From the NCBI GenBank assembly GCA_963971285.1, contig OZ020261.1, positions 1,240,001-1,304,000 of the forward strand: a stretch of 64,000 nt of DNA, written 5' to 3'. Below are positions 11,578 through 23,400 of the stretch, in pieces (position 1 is the stretch's first letter; every line of letters starts with the position of its first letter). The DNA is from Astropecten irregularis (Eukaryota; Echinodermata; Asteroidea; Paxillosida; Astropectinidae). A model generated the notes under the pieces. The model saw only the letters and a list, made by a program, of their open reading frames with translations, searched no databases and was not told the origin of the DNA. The position numbers and the translations under genes were made by a program.

Positions 11578-11964
11578 GTTTATAATATTGTTGATTTCTT
11601 TCAAGACCAAGCGATTGACTTTATTTTCGTTTGCCGTAGTATTTCTGTGCCTGGACTCTTTTCTTTCGCTACGTGATATCTGAATTGGTAGCTCGTATTA
11701 TACTTCGTTTTGTATTTGTACTGGATTTGGCTGAGCATAGCTTTGTATTGGATAACTTTGGATAGAAACCTTTCAGTGCATTCTGGATTGAATTTGTCTG
11801 TGGATTTTGGAAGATGATGAAAATAACGTGCTTTGTGCACGGAGATCATTCTATGGTATTGTAACACTTGAAAAGCATTGAGTGGCTGTTTCTACGGTTC
11901 TGAAATATTGTTTTTGGCTACCCTCGTTTTTTTATATGGAGAACATTTGCTATTCAAAGGCAAC

Positions 11965-12085
11965 ATTCTGTTGAATTATCCCATTCAAATCTCCTGAATT
12001 GTCTCAGGTTTCAACAGACAGAGGAAGATAGCACCCCAAGTGTTGGATACCGTTGGAAAGCTCCTTTCAAGCTCTTTCCAATGGT
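11965..12085 (-). mobile_element. Family J element, inverted, truncated
   Basis: The reverse complement carries the family J words (CACTTGGGGTGCTATCTTCC, ACAATTCAGGAGATTTGAA). It lies in intron 1 of the ETS gene. Confidence 0.8.
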
Positions 12086-12827
12086 GATACAATCTCGTGT
12101 ATTTTTTCGTGGTCAATGTTGGTGAAGTGAAACACCTTCTAAATTTTGCGAATCTGTTCGTCTTCAATGGGACTTTGTCTTAATCTGCTTTTGAGGAGTT
12201 CACATCTTTGACAAGCAAATCGCTTTTGAAGTTCTTCCCTTTACCTGTGAGCTTAATAGGCCTACTACATCTGTGCCGATGCATCAACGAAGACGCTTTA
12301 CTTAGCAAATATCGGCCATGTAAGGATGACTCTGTTGGCCTGGGAACAGCAAAGCATAATACATCAAGATAATCTAAACAAACAACTAGCAAAATGACAA
12401 TAATTGAGTTGCACAAACAACCACATTAAATTCTGGATTTAAAATATGGACTGTCCACACTTTTTGCGTTTGTTTGTTTGTCTGTATGCTTTTATTTATT
12501 TGTGTATGTTTTGTTTTTAATTCCATGGACCGAAAAAAATAATAATAACCAGCATTTGAAATGCCCATTTTAGTGAAGAGGAGCAATATGTGACAGAGCG
12601 TCTTGCCCAAGGACACAATCACTACAGACTAACCCATGGCTGGATTTGAACCAACAATCTATAGATTGACTACAAGATCTTGAGTACGACTACTAGGCCA
12701 CAGCACCCCACTTGAAAATGACACTTTGGTTATTTTGTTCTGAATTTCCAAAGTTGTGTCGTGCTTTCACTAATATGGAGGGTTTTGATTAATGAATTTG
12801 TCTTTTCTTTTGATTGGTTTGTTGCAG

Positions 12828-12999
12828 TATTCTACCACGCCCCAGCGTAGCCAGCCCTGGATGCCTTGCAGGGTGCAACGAGAGCCTAAGATGATGCACT
12901 ATCGCAGCCTCGAACCCCCGACCACTCCCATCCACCAACAACCGGAGCCTTCTCCCAGCTCCAACATCCCCAGCCCGGCCACACCCGTCTACAATGCCG
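12828..12999 (+). CDS. ETV3/ERF: ERF/ETV3-like ETS repressor, exon 2
   Basis: The exon runs from an acceptor (TTTGTTGCAG ending at 12827) to a donor (GTAGGT at 13000). It opens in phase 0 and closes with one base over, which joins exon 3 in frame (GCC-G|GC-GGG). It encodes residues 6-62, a Pro/Ser/Thr-rich segment (PPTTPIHQQPEPSPSS is visible) with no known domain. Vertebrate ERF and ETV3 have only a short leader before the ETS domain, so this 57-residue extension is longer than usual. Internal Met codons (for example in PKMMHYRS) are alternative starts. Confidence 0.8.
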
Positions 13000-13254
13000 G
13001 TAGGTCCTCCAAAGGTACAGAACTAGGAGTTGGATTCGAACAATAAATCCTGACTTGTAAGTGCAGATGCTCTGCTATGTTTTATCAAGCAACGGCAAAT
13101 TGCATAGAGTTTAAGAACATCAGTTAACCGAATACAGATGAACACTGGTTAGTGGTTACCAAAGAAAACTCCATGCATTGAACGTTGCGCTTGACTGGTA
13201 CTCATCTCATTTCTGTTTAAACCAATTTTGCTAAAGAGGAAAATGCAGTAATGA

Positions 13255-13345
13255 ACTGTTGCAAACTGCTCATCAGCCAAAATAATGACCTAAAATTTAT
13301 AAAATGCTTGGAGGTAGGAGGGCCTGACGCACCATTGCCTTTATG
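13255..13345 (-). repeat. Family K tail fragment, inverted
   Basis: AACTGTTGCAAACTGCTCATC followed by AAAATGCTTGGAGGTAGGAGG and CCTGACGC. The hairpin core is missing. It lies in intron 2 of the ETS gene. Confidence 0.65.
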
Positions 13346-13446
13346 CCCCTGATCATTGCCTTGGTGGCCCATTGTTTTAATACCATTGCTTTAACGTGAT
13401 TGTTAACCTTTCATTGAATCTGAATTTCCTTTGGTTTTCGTTTTAG

Positions 13447-13684
13447 GCGGGATGGCGTTCCCTGACTGGGCCTACAAACCAGAGAGCAGTCCGGGTTCCA
13501 GACAGATCCAGCTCTGGCACTTCATCCTGGAGCTTCTTCAGAAGGAGGAGTTCCGTGACGTCATTGCCTGGCAGGGTGACTACGGAGAGTTCCTCATCAA
13601 GGACCCTGATGAGTTGGCCAGGGTCTGGGGTCTCCGCAAATGCAAGCCCCATATGAACTACGACAAACTCAGCAGAGCGCTCAG
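13447..13684 (+). CDS. ETV3/ERF: ERF/ETV3-like ETS repressor, exon 3 (ETS domain, main part)
   Basis: This exon encodes most of the winged helix-turn-helix DNA-binding domain, residues 63-142. It carries the signature [16 protein letters not shown] that precedes the ETS domain in ERF and ETV3, then [32 protein letters not shown] and [11 protein letters not shown], the GGAA-recognition helix. The acceptor is TTTTCGTTTTAG (ending at 13446) and the donor is AG|GTGAGG at 13685. Two bases left over join exon 4 to complete the Arg of ALR-YYY. ETS-domain factors bind GGA(A/T) sites; ERF and ETV3 act as ERK-regulated transcriptional repressors in the nucleus. The N-terminal position of the domain supports ERF/ETV3 over other ETS classes. 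Confidence 0.95.
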
Positions 13685-13767
13685 GTGAGGGAATGATCAG
13701 GTTGAATGTGGTCCACTGCTAACTTCTCACAAAAAAATGGGTTGAAAATTTCAGAAATCAATAATGA

Positions 13768-13905
13768 AGACATCATTTCCACTGGAACGAGCTAGAAATG
13801 AGCTTTTCAACGGTATCCAACACTTGGGGTGCTTTCTTCCTCTGTGTTGAAACCTGAGACAATTCAGGAGATTTGAAAGGGATAAGTCAACAGAATGTTG
13901 CATTT
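13768..13905 (+). mobile_element. Family J element in ETS intron 3
   Basis: Contains the family words ATTTCCACTGGAACGAGC, TCCAACACTTGGGGTG and ACAATTCAGGAGATTTGAAAG. Here the CTGT spacer of other copies is shortened (CTCTGTGTTGAAACC). Confidence 0.8.
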
Positions 13906-14059
13906 TACACTTCTTGATGCATCTTGATTCATCTAGTGACTCGCAGTAAACCTTTAATTGGAAGTTTTGAAATCCCAGTGGGAACTCTTGCAGTAATACA
14001 TGTATGCTTTATTATTTACAAGCCTTATTTTTCTTTTTTTTCTCTTTTAACATTGAAAG

Positions 14060-15734
14060 GTATTACTACAACAAGAGGATTCTGCACAAAACTAAAGGGA
14101 AGCGCTTCACGTACAAGTTCAACTTCAGCAAGTTGATCTTGGTGAACTATCCAGGCACGGACATGAAGTACATTCCTCAGTACATGCCGCCCCAGTCAGC
14201 GCCTGCCAATGCCGGTTCCCCGGATGACGTGATCCTGATTGAGGACAACAAGAAGGCCCATGAGCGACCTGGGGTGAGGACACTCAGCGAATCATCTAGT
14301 GACTCACAGGAATCACTGGAAGGCTCCAAGAGACCTCCACCTGTACGGCAGCGCTCACATAGCCTTGGGGATGCCGAGCCTCTTGGAATCTCTCAACCGG
14401 CCATCCGGACTGAGATGCAGCCTCCAGCGATACCAATCGATGCCAGGCCGCCTCCATTCTCACCCAGCTACCCGACTCTTCGCCCGTCCTTTTACTCGCA
14501 CTCCCTTCCTGCGAGCCCCTGCTACCTGTCCCCGATGCCCAGTCCTGCATCAGCCCTCAGCCCAATCTTCACAGCTCCGTGTCCGCGATTCACCTACTCC
14601 CAGGCTGAGATACGTGCCCATCAGGAAGCTCAGTCCCGCCTTGAGCATGACCGGGTGACGAAGCTCCGTGCCCAGACAATGCCCCGGCCATATGTCCTCC
14701 AGCCATCCCCCAGCACAATATGGAGGAATCACACTGAAAATGAAGTCCGGATCAGCAGTTTAAATCTATCCCCTCCAGAAACCCAGCACACTGAGAACGT
14801 GATACGCATTCCAGATCGTCCGTTACAATCTGAACTTTACTTGAGAAGAATGAACGAAAGAAGACAAGCTCAAGCTCAAGCTCAAGCTCAAGCTCAAGCA
14901 CAAGCACAAGCCCAAGCCCAAGCCCAAGCCCAAGCCGCTAATAGTCAGAAACAGATGAATCGGACCTCCCCGCCAGAGATTAAAGCGCCTTGTACAATCA
15001 CCTCACCACCAGATGATGACAACGTCATGAAAGTACCAGAGCCAGTACGGCCATGGCAACATGCATCCCCTCGGAAAGCATCACCTGACCGGAGGTACGT
15101 CGGGATGCGATCTCCGAGACCCTCCCCAGAAAGGACTAGGATGGACACCGAAGGTAACCGCCTAGAGGAGCAGTCCCGGAGCCCTTCAGAAATCGAGAGA
15201 GAAGACTCAAACAACAGGGACAAAGACAAGGGCATCCCAATTAAGCTCCGTGTCAAGCGGAAGTGGAACCGCGACAACTCCCGTCCGCCCTCCTACCAGG
15301 AAGTTGAGCCCAAATCGCCGAAGATCACTCTGGAATCCAAGCCTTCCTCTCGATCGCTTCCCTGCACCCCGACTCAGAAATCAAGTTCTTTAGGAACAGT
15401 CTTCCAGTTTCCCCCAACGGCTGAAGATCCGGATAAAGAGGAATCCATGCGGAGGTTCCGTGATTACTACTTTGACACCGGCCACTCGGGAAGCCCCAGG
15501 CTTCCCGGTCAACCCATGCTAGAGCTCCGCTCTCCTGGTGCCTTCAGTGTCTTCAAAATGGAGCACCCTCACCGGACTCATCTCATGCCGCCCGATCGAG
15601 GTTTCCCTCCAGAGCGAGCCTTGATCAAAGTTGAGAGTGACTCCAGCCTGAGTAAGAAGCGACCATCCGCCTCGGACAGTCCAAAGGAAGTGTGGATCAA
15701 ACGAGAGCCTCAGCCGGAGGCAAGAGATCCGTAG
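14060..15734 (+). CDS. ETV3/ERF: ERF/ETV3-like ETS repressor, exon 4 (end of ETS domain, repressor tail, stop)
   Basis: The acceptor is CATTGAAAG. The exon completes the ETS domain ([20 protein letters not shown], residues 143-162) and then encodes a long disordered tail to a TAG at 15732-15734, giving 699 residues in total. The tail shows a (Gln-Ala)x12 run at residues 411-434. It also shows KLRVKRKWN (537-545), matching the KLRxKRxW block near the C-terminus of vertebrate ERF and ETV3. FQFP (590-593) is an FxFP-type ERK docking motif, and many Ser/Thr-Pro sites could be phosphorylated. Three psi-K-x-E SUMO consensus sites follow: FKME (640-643), IKVE (664-667) and IKRE (688-691). The combination points to a repressor whose activity is switched by ERK and SUMO, as known for ERF and ETV3; this is inferred here. 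The gene is probably pre-duplication relative to the vertebrate pair. Confidence 0.93.
14865..14936 (+). repeat. In-frame (CAAGCN)12 coding repeat
   Basis: Twelve hexamers encode alternating Gln-Ala. The third base of the Ala codon changes in blocks: GCT in the first units, then GCA, then GCC. This pattern suggests expansion in steps by slippage inside a coding exon, so length polymorphism is likely. Confidence 0.9.
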
Positions 15735-16667
15735 ATCAGAGACTTCCCTCTCTTGAATTCTTCCAAGTTGCTCGGTCTTGAAACCAGCTAACCCCCGAAC
15801 CTTACCTTCTGCTCAGCTTCCAATCCAGTTCATTTGGAACTTTTGTACGTAGCTTTTTTGGCCTGCTAGTATCTCAACCATATTGGTAGTAATGAATACG
15901 GTTAATGACTTGTACCTGAGCAAAGAGAGTTGACATTAAGAAGGCCTCGGCCTCATATACATAGCTCAGAAAGTGAAGCACTGGTACTGTATTCTAGAGG
16001 TCTCGGGTTCGAGTCTTGTTTCACTTCAATTTGATCCAAAACGTTTTGCGAATTGAAATCTATTGCCTCTGTATTATATATGTGTTTCCCTGGTTGCTAG
16101 CCCCAACCTAAGCCCACAGGAGATGTTTAAACTTGCAAAGCGACAGGCTTGAGCCATGAATGGATTCGAACCTCGAACTAGATTCACGTCTACGGACAAG
16201 ACATCTCTAGCCCTACTCCATTTTGTCAGCCCCAATATCATCTCCCTGTACACAGAGATACATTATAAGAAAGCTTTTATGAAAAGAATTGATTCTTGCA
16301 TTCAAGTATTTTGAAAATATCAATATTTTTATGTCAATTTCACATTTTCCAACCATGAGTAAGTACTCTATAATATTTTGAAGGAGAAAAATCAGAGGAC
16401 TCGATTTGTTATGCATATTCATGATTTCCGATGACATCATTGTTATAAATATCCTGTCCGTTTTGTATGTATGGATATTTGCTTATTTTGATACGATTGC
16501 CTTGTAAGCCAAAATGTACAAAGGAAAATTTTGAACATGCCACAACCTTGTAACCAGGGTTTTGTACTGCACTTAATCTGTAACGTTTGACACTCAGTTT
16601 TAAACTATTGCCAGTTACTAAGAAAGTCGGCCAACGGACAAAGATTATAATGAAATTGTCGAACCAG
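15735..16667 (+). other. Probable 3' UTR / downstream flank of the ETS gene
   Basis: No further exon is seen. A tRNA-like remnant with CGGGTTCGAGTC (B-box-like) lies at 15960-16025, and an inverted B-box-like GGATTCGAACC at 16153. The first AATAAA I noted downstream that is followed by a T-rich stretch is at 18663-18668, so the UTR could be long, but its end is not determined. Confidence 0.35.
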
Positions 16668-16794
16668 GGGGCGATTTCACGTAGCCTTACGATCGATCGT
16701 AACTCGAGTTTCGAAGGATACCCATCGTATCTTACGGTAGGGCTTCAAAGTCCTACGATTAGTATTACGATGTGTTTGGTGAAATCGATCCCTG
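16668..16794. mobile_element. Fold-back MITE, family C (copy 2)
   Basis: The left end GGGGGCGATTTCACGTAG is inverted against the right end GGTGAAATCGATCCC. The interior contains GATCGATCGTAACTCGAG. Confidence 0.75.
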
Positions 16795-17800
16795 ATTTTA
16801 GAACCTGAATTATGGAACCGCTCACATTGATGACGAGGTTAATTGTGCTCATATTGGTACTGAAATGTGTGATACCAATTTTAACGGAAAGACACATTGT
16901 ATATAATAATTATATTATAGGAATAACTTGACCCCAAACCAATGTTAACCTAACACAGAGAACCAGCGAAATACCGGTTGTAGTTGCACATAATTTGGCT
17001 GGTAATTAAAGACTGCCGAATATCCCCAAAACAACTTACCAATCAGCGGGTCCACACATATTTCACTGGTAACCCAGCAAAAGTTACATAATACAAAAAT
17101 GTAATACTATACCAGTTAACAATAGTATTTGAATGGCAGTGGATTATGGCTGGTATCCGGAAATATCTTACCTAAACACGACACCAAGCAAAACGTAACC
17201 AGTGATAAATTCTAAACGTGTTTCGAGCCGTTTTTGGCCTTTCATAGAGTATTTGGGCTGTTACTATAAATCCTGAAAACCAAATAGTTTTGGAAGGGGA
17301 ATGCAAGAACAAAGATATTAACCAAAATATCTGGAATTGTAAAAAAAAAAATCACGACGAAGAAAACGTGACAGACTCCTAATTTGTTTACTCCTTTTAT
17401 TTTTGTATGCAGAATGTAGCTTTTCTTTTCACTATAGGGCTGAAGATTTCTGTTTGAAAATGTTTTCTCCATTTGTTTTTGTAATTTAAAGAAGTCATGC
17501 CGATTTAAACATTTTGACTTTTTAGGTTTGCGAATGATGAATTGTGTGGTTAATTTAACCAAAAGTCTTGATTTTTTTTATTCGGTTGAAACTGTTACAT
17601 GAATATCAGTTGTGATGCGATCAAAGATTGTTTTAATTTATATCCGTTTTCTGTCTGAAATCCGAGCTAACAAGCGATTTATCCTATCTGACATAATTAT
17701 TATTCGAGAAATCAAAGTTATTTCCCTTTTCACTCGCGTGGTCACGTGTCAACAGAGTCAATCTCATTGGTCAGCTGCCACCAACCAATCAGTAACCTCG

Positions 17801-18168
17801 TTAAAGGTAGTATCATACTTTGGTTTCAGTATCAAAGAAATGCAGATTCATGTGCAAAAATATCAGGACAGATTCAGTAACAGTCATCTGTGAAAATTTC
17901 AGTCCCATACGGTGCCCACTTTTTGAGGAAACAGTGAAAAACAGCCACAGTATTTCTTAAGTCTTTTCTCTTTTAGTTTGGATCTTTTAAAAGATCAAAA
18001 CGATTTTCGGTCGTTGTTTTATTAATTTCTGGATAAATACACCATTTCAGGTGGAAAAGGTTTAACGGAAGGTTTCTACTAGCATCATCTTCATACCCTG
18101 AAAGTTATACGTAAATCTGTGGAACATTTCTGTTTTGGTCTCTTACCAAAGTAGGATACTACCTTTAA
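17801..18168. mobile_element. Non-autonomous element with TTAA flanks, family F (copy 1)
   Basis: About 368 bp flanked on both sides by TTAA. The inverted ends are AGGTAGTATCATACTTTGG and CCAAAGTAGGATACTACCT. A second copy at 51341-51714 has the same ends and also sits in TTAA. The interior has a GATCTTTTAAAAGATC palindrome. A TTAA duplication is the hallmark of piggyBac-type insertion. No transposase is encoded. Confidence 0.85.
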
Positions 18169-20795
18169 AGTCCTGTGCTTTCTGCAACTTCATTGGCATT
18201 ACCACGCTGGTTATCAATACTTGTGTTCTAACACGCAAACTGTGTGTGGCAGGAACCAGTGCTATACATGGGATCAACTTCACCACAGTGCGCGTGCGCA
18301 CAGTCGACTAGGGACACTTTGATCAAACTTGCTTTTAAAATTTTGCCCCACTTCAAAGTTTTCCTAGAAGAATATACCTGGGAAAGCTCAATCCTTAATG
18401 TCAGGATAGTGAATTTCAGAATTCACGTGGATTCAGAAATCGGCCTGGATTTTAATTCCCAGATTGTGGAATAATCCTGCACTTATAACAGATGCGTTTT
18501 GGGAGCAACAACGCACCAATGGGACGTGCCATTTACATGTCCTAGATCCGGTTCCCATGACAACTTGCATTTCCAATTTCAATGCGAGGCTTTGGATACA
18601 TAAATGAATGTAAAAAGCGTTAATAGATATTTATGTCGCCTTTTTTATGTGACTATTTAAAAAATAAATCTTGTACATTGTAATTTTTTAAAATATATAT
18701 TTCCAGGGATAAGTCAGAATGTAATTTCAATATTTTTGTTCCGGTCGGGTAAATTGCCAATTGGCAACTTCCATCTTTTTTGCATTGTATATTATTTCAA
18801 AACTTTGAAACTACGACAACAAAATAATGAACATGGTTTAAATTCAGTAGATATTTCTATCATCTCCTTGTATATTGACATTTTTTAAATAACATTGGAC
18901 GTTTGGTATTTATTTGTGAAATTGTAATCATTTATACAATTGCATCAAATTGTATTTTTTTGTATTTTATCTTTGATTTTACTTCTTTTTTTCCTTTATG
19001 TCTTTTCTTTTACATTTTGATTTTTTAACTTAATTGCGTTGAGTTTTAGTTTACTGTGTAGTAATTTATACACTGGTCAGCTTAAGGCGATATAGGCGTT
19101 ACTATTTTTAAGTTTATTTTATTCGAGTAACTTAATCCTGGCTGTGTTATTAATAGATCATTACATCATCGCGATGACGTGTTGGTTGTCCAAGAGGGCG
19201 CTCTTATACTCCCACACGATGACGTCATCCAATGCTAATTTATTCCAATGTATATTACGTTCAACTTCGTTTTAGTTCAGATAAATTTTTAATTTCGAGT
19301 TGCTGAAAAATTATTATCTGAGCTTTGTTTCGGCTGGAAACTCAAGCGAGTTTGACTTTAAGCTGAACTAAGTCAAACGTTTGGGAGACTGTCCTAATCC
19401 ACAGTCCACACTTCCAGATTTAGTTGGTATTTGGTGGATACAGGAATTATATACAAACCATGAACTGCAACAGGATTTCAGTGGACATATTACTAAAGCC
19501 AAGTTCCGTGTATCACGCAAATCCTCAGTGTGTATCATTTCATAAGCGCAAATAAATCATGGCCTTTGATGCTGAAAGTTCTATGACCGTACTATCCATG
19601 GATTTAATAGCAAATCCCTATCATGCTATTCACGTACTCAAACGTACGTCATTTCACAAACCATTTTACATACACGCAATTTGTTTTGCATATTTCTTTT
19701 TTTATATACATAGATTTTCCTTTGTAATACTTTATTCTATGACATTTTGCCTTCGATAAAATATACACCAATATTGATGAAGCTCTGGTAGTTTGAATTT
19801 TCGACCTCTAAAAATGGCCGAGATTTCAGTCCAGTATTATCCGATTTTAATTGGATAACTGCATGCGCAGACGATTCCTGGTCGCCATGACTACGGGGTG
19901 AATGATAATGTTTTGTGTTACGTGCGTTTGGCCTTGCAGTCAACGCCTGCAGAGATATCGTCAAATCCCGTGCATTTATACGAGATTTTACAATACACGC
20001 GAGATTTGGGAGATTAACAGTTAAATTTATATTCAGCCGGTAATTTTAAAAAAGAAAGGTAAACTTGTAAAAAAAAATTAATAATAAACTAATCTATATA
20101 CCTTGAGAACATTGTATATTTCAGCATTATTTTGCAGACTTACAAGAAATTCATGATCTTTGGACATCCCATTAAAAAAATTTGCTCGGAATATATAAAA
20201 TATATGATCAAGTGGTGTGTGTATGTTTGTGTGCGTCTTACTCTTAGTTACATTAAGGTTTTACGTGTGTTTCTATGAGTGGCTTGAGCATCAAGTGCCA
20301 CTTGGCTCAAGACGTAATTCCCACACTGTCAAACACGGGCTGAGGTCTCTGTAATGTTTCATCCACTTTGTGCTAGGTGGGCGATAACGGGCTTTTTCCC
20401 CACTGACAACGGACAAAACAAAATCCTCGAGCAAAATTACTCTCAAGACGTTTGAGCTGAGGTACATTTCACCTTTAGTGTACGTCCTTCAGGATTACAC
20501 TTCATAACAGACAGAATTGCAATCCGTAAATTTACACTAAAATCGCATCACGTCAAATATAGAGGACTACACTTGTTTTTTTTACGCAAGTCCAATCTCA
20601 GAGAGATATAGGCCTACTCGTCTTTTCTGAAAATAAAACCCTTGTAACAAATGCAATAGCTCGGAGATCAATATTTCTACAAGTCCTAGAGTGTTGCTGC
20701 TTTTGCCAACCCAAATATTTAAATTTCATGTCATTTTATTCAGATTTGTAAAATTGATCAAATACTGTGGAATGATATAAAGTGCATAGTACTTT
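18169..20795. other. AT-rich spacer, no gene seen
   Basis: No exon is supported. Isolated points of interest are an AATAAA at 18663-18668 (possible poly(A) signal for the ETS gene), a CTCF-like AAGAGGGCGCT at 19192-19202, and a TGACGTCA at 19221-19228. Confidence 0.4.
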
Positions 20796-20915
20796 GGGCC
20801 TGTTTGTTCTAGCACGCGATCAGTAATTCTGCAGATCCACGTCCCATGCAGGATACGCTTAAATGGGATCCGGATCAGCAGGATCACTGATCTCGTGCTT
20901 GAAACAAACAGGCCC
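20796..20915. mobile_element. Fold-back MITE, about 120 bp, family E
   Basis: The left end GGGCCTGTTTGTTCTAGCACG is inverted against the right end CGTGCTTGAAACAAACAGGCCC. GATCAGT and ACTGATC follow as inner arms. This is the only copy seen in the window. Confidence 0.75.
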
Positions 20916-21349
20916 TTTGAGCGATTCCATTGATGACCATTTTGGCAACTATTGGGGGACTCTGACTGGTAACCAATACACAGAATATAATGTCTGGGTA
21001 CCAGGCACAACCGACCAGCGATTGACAATTAAAAGGAACATATAGGATTTGCAAGGCCTCAAAAAATGTATTGAGTTTGAGACAGAAAATGGACTCAACA
21101 GTTCGTAAGCAGTGCAAACAGTCACCAAGGGAAATCTTGGTTCATCAGATGCTGGGTTTTTCAAGCGAATAAAGATTTAGTGTCTTTTCCAAAGATCGTT
21201 CGTCCGAATTATTATTGAGACGATTTAAACCTTTTTTGGCAAAAAGGTGTTGTATAAAATATTTACAAAATCGACACGGACAAGAAATAATCATAATTTA
21301 TCGTTAACCAATCTATAGTTTAAAATATTCTAAAATCTCGCCAAAAATT

Positions 21350-21820
21350 ATTAAAGGCCATTGGAACAGTGGTAAATCTATGAAGCCGGAGATCCCGGGT
21401 TCGTTTTAAGACCAAGTCCAAACCGATACTTTAAATATATAAGAATTCGCCGAAATTTCCAAGTAGTTGCATTGGCATAGTGGTAATGCTTGGGACTACG
21501 GAGCCGGAGATCCCGGGTTCGAGCCCAGTCAAAGATTAATGTTTTTCGTTTTAAGACTAAGTCCAAACCGATACTTTAAATATATAAGAATTCGCCGACA
21601 TTTTCAAGTAGTTGCATTGGCATAGTGGTAATGCTTGGGACTACGGAACCGGAGATCCCGGGTTCGAACCCCGATGGGATATGGAACTTTTGGTTTTTTA
21701 GACTAAGTCCAAACCGATACTTTAAATATTATGGACGAGAATTTATTATGGGGACCCAGTCCAGGGCAGCGGGTAAGGCTCGGAACCCCGGTGTCGGAGA
21801 TCCCGGGCTCGAGCCCCCAC
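21350..21820 (+). repeat. Tandem tRNA-like SINE units (3 clear copies, 1 degenerate)
   Basis: Repeated blocks begin near 21353, 21468 and 21610, with a weaker one near 21764. The two best copies read GCATTGGCATAGTGGTAATG (A-box region, tRNA-Gly-like) and then GAGATCCCGGGTTCGAGCCC (B box). The spacer GACTAAGTCCAAACCGATAC followed by TTTAAATATATAAG separates units at about 140 bp. Canonical tRNA acceptor and anticodon stems do not form well, so these look like pol III SINE heads and not functional tRNA genes. Confidence 0.75.
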
Positions 21821-22000
21821 GAACCGCCCCGGCCCAGTGACAACCGGAATCCGGAGCCTCCACCAACCGCCCAAGTCACGAACCGCCCCATCAGCTCTAG
21901 TCTACTAGATAAAATAAAATGAAATAAAATACACTATTGCTAAAATTTTCGATAAGTTTAGGTGGAAAAAACGAATAAAACTCCTACTGGAAATCACTGT

Positions 22001-22068
22001 GGCTCGAACCAGGAACCTTCTGCATAGAAGTCAGAGGGTATATCCGCTATACCAACTCATCCTTCATA
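22001..22068 (-). repeat. tRNA-like remnant, inverted
   Basis: On the minus strand it reads GGATGAGTTGGTATAGCGGA, then CTTCTATGCAGAAGG, then CCTGGTTCGAGCC, an A-box to B-box order with a plausible anticodon-like hairpin. Stem pairing at the ends is poor, so I treat it as a tRNA-derived remnant. Confidence 0.5.
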
Positions 22069-23390
22069 CTATAAAACGTTTGTTAGTTATATATGAACAT
22101 CGGGCATTGGTAAAATCGAAAAAGATAACCAAGTACAAACTCGTACTTCACATTGTACCGAAGCGAAAAATTAATAACTAAGTACAAACAATAACCGCAC
22201 AGAGGGGACAATAAAGGAATCGTATAAGCTTTGGCTTGGATGGGGTAAAGGTAAAAATATATCTAAGTTCAAATTTTGTCTGCGAAAAAAACTAAAACTG
22301 GAAACTTCAGGATGTAAGATGTAAAAATGACTAAGTACAAACTCATGCTTCACACTGGATCGAAGCCAAAATAACGAAGTACAGACAAAGACCGATTCGA
22401 TGGGGAAATGATTAAGTCGATCGCATTTCACAGGCTTTGTCTTGAATGAGTCAAAATAGCTGAGTTGTTATTTGGAAACATTGAATCATAGCGAAAAATA
22501 GTTGAAACTTGAATATGACTGCAAACTGTACCAATTCAAAAACTAAAGTGCAGGAACAGAGCAATATTGGACAAAATTAAATGGATATGTTTGTGTATAA
22601 ACAGAATTAGCAAACTACATCAGAAGTTACTGAAACTAAGCAAATCACATGAACACAGAACAACATGACAAGAAAAAGGCAACAGGAGAGTAAGTTTTCA
22701 TGAAACGTAATTAATGTGTTTTATTCTGTATTATCCTTCTTGTCCTGGTTTTGAACACAACAACCTTAAACATTCATCATCTGTAATCGATATCAAAGAC
22801 GTTTTCAGCACAGGCACAATTTGATAAAAGTAATTTTCTTGTTAGTTGCTAAAGACAATCACAAACGTGAGAGTAGTGAGGCAAATGACTCATAAAATAA
22901 GTTGATTCTGGATGACATTTTTTTTTCCTGTACCGTAAGGAACTCTAGAAGGACTTTTAATCAAATTTTGATAAAGTGGGATTGTTTTTAAGTACCCTTG
23001 CCATTTGTCTCATGATTAGAAAGCCATATCTGGGAAATCAATTCTCTAGCATCAGAAATACAGAACTGTGACTGGTGTTTTCCTTTCATGCACATGAAGC
23101 AATTCAATAGCAAAAACAACAAATCAACTCTTTGGATAAGGACAGTTTTGTTCTGATTGAGTTAAAGCAAAGTGTAAGGAAGTGAGCTTTGGGAAATGAA
23201 CTAGGAAAATCTTAAATTTAAAAACAAGGTAATGCATGCTGTTGCATATAAGATAAGAAAACAACATGGAATTTGGATAAACAATTCAAAGTTTAAAAAC
23301 TCAGATGGAATTAGGTTTAAAATTATTTAATGGATCATTTTCAAAATGTGGCAAAATAAAGGACCTGTAAAAGCCTACTATAACTATACT
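22069..23390. other. Spacer, no gene seen
   Basis: AT-rich. The words AACTAAGTACAAACTC recur a few times (for example at 22127, 22178 and 22330), suggesting a decayed tandem repeat. Nothing else is supported. Confidence 0.4.
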
Positions 23391-23400
23391 GAAAACTGAA

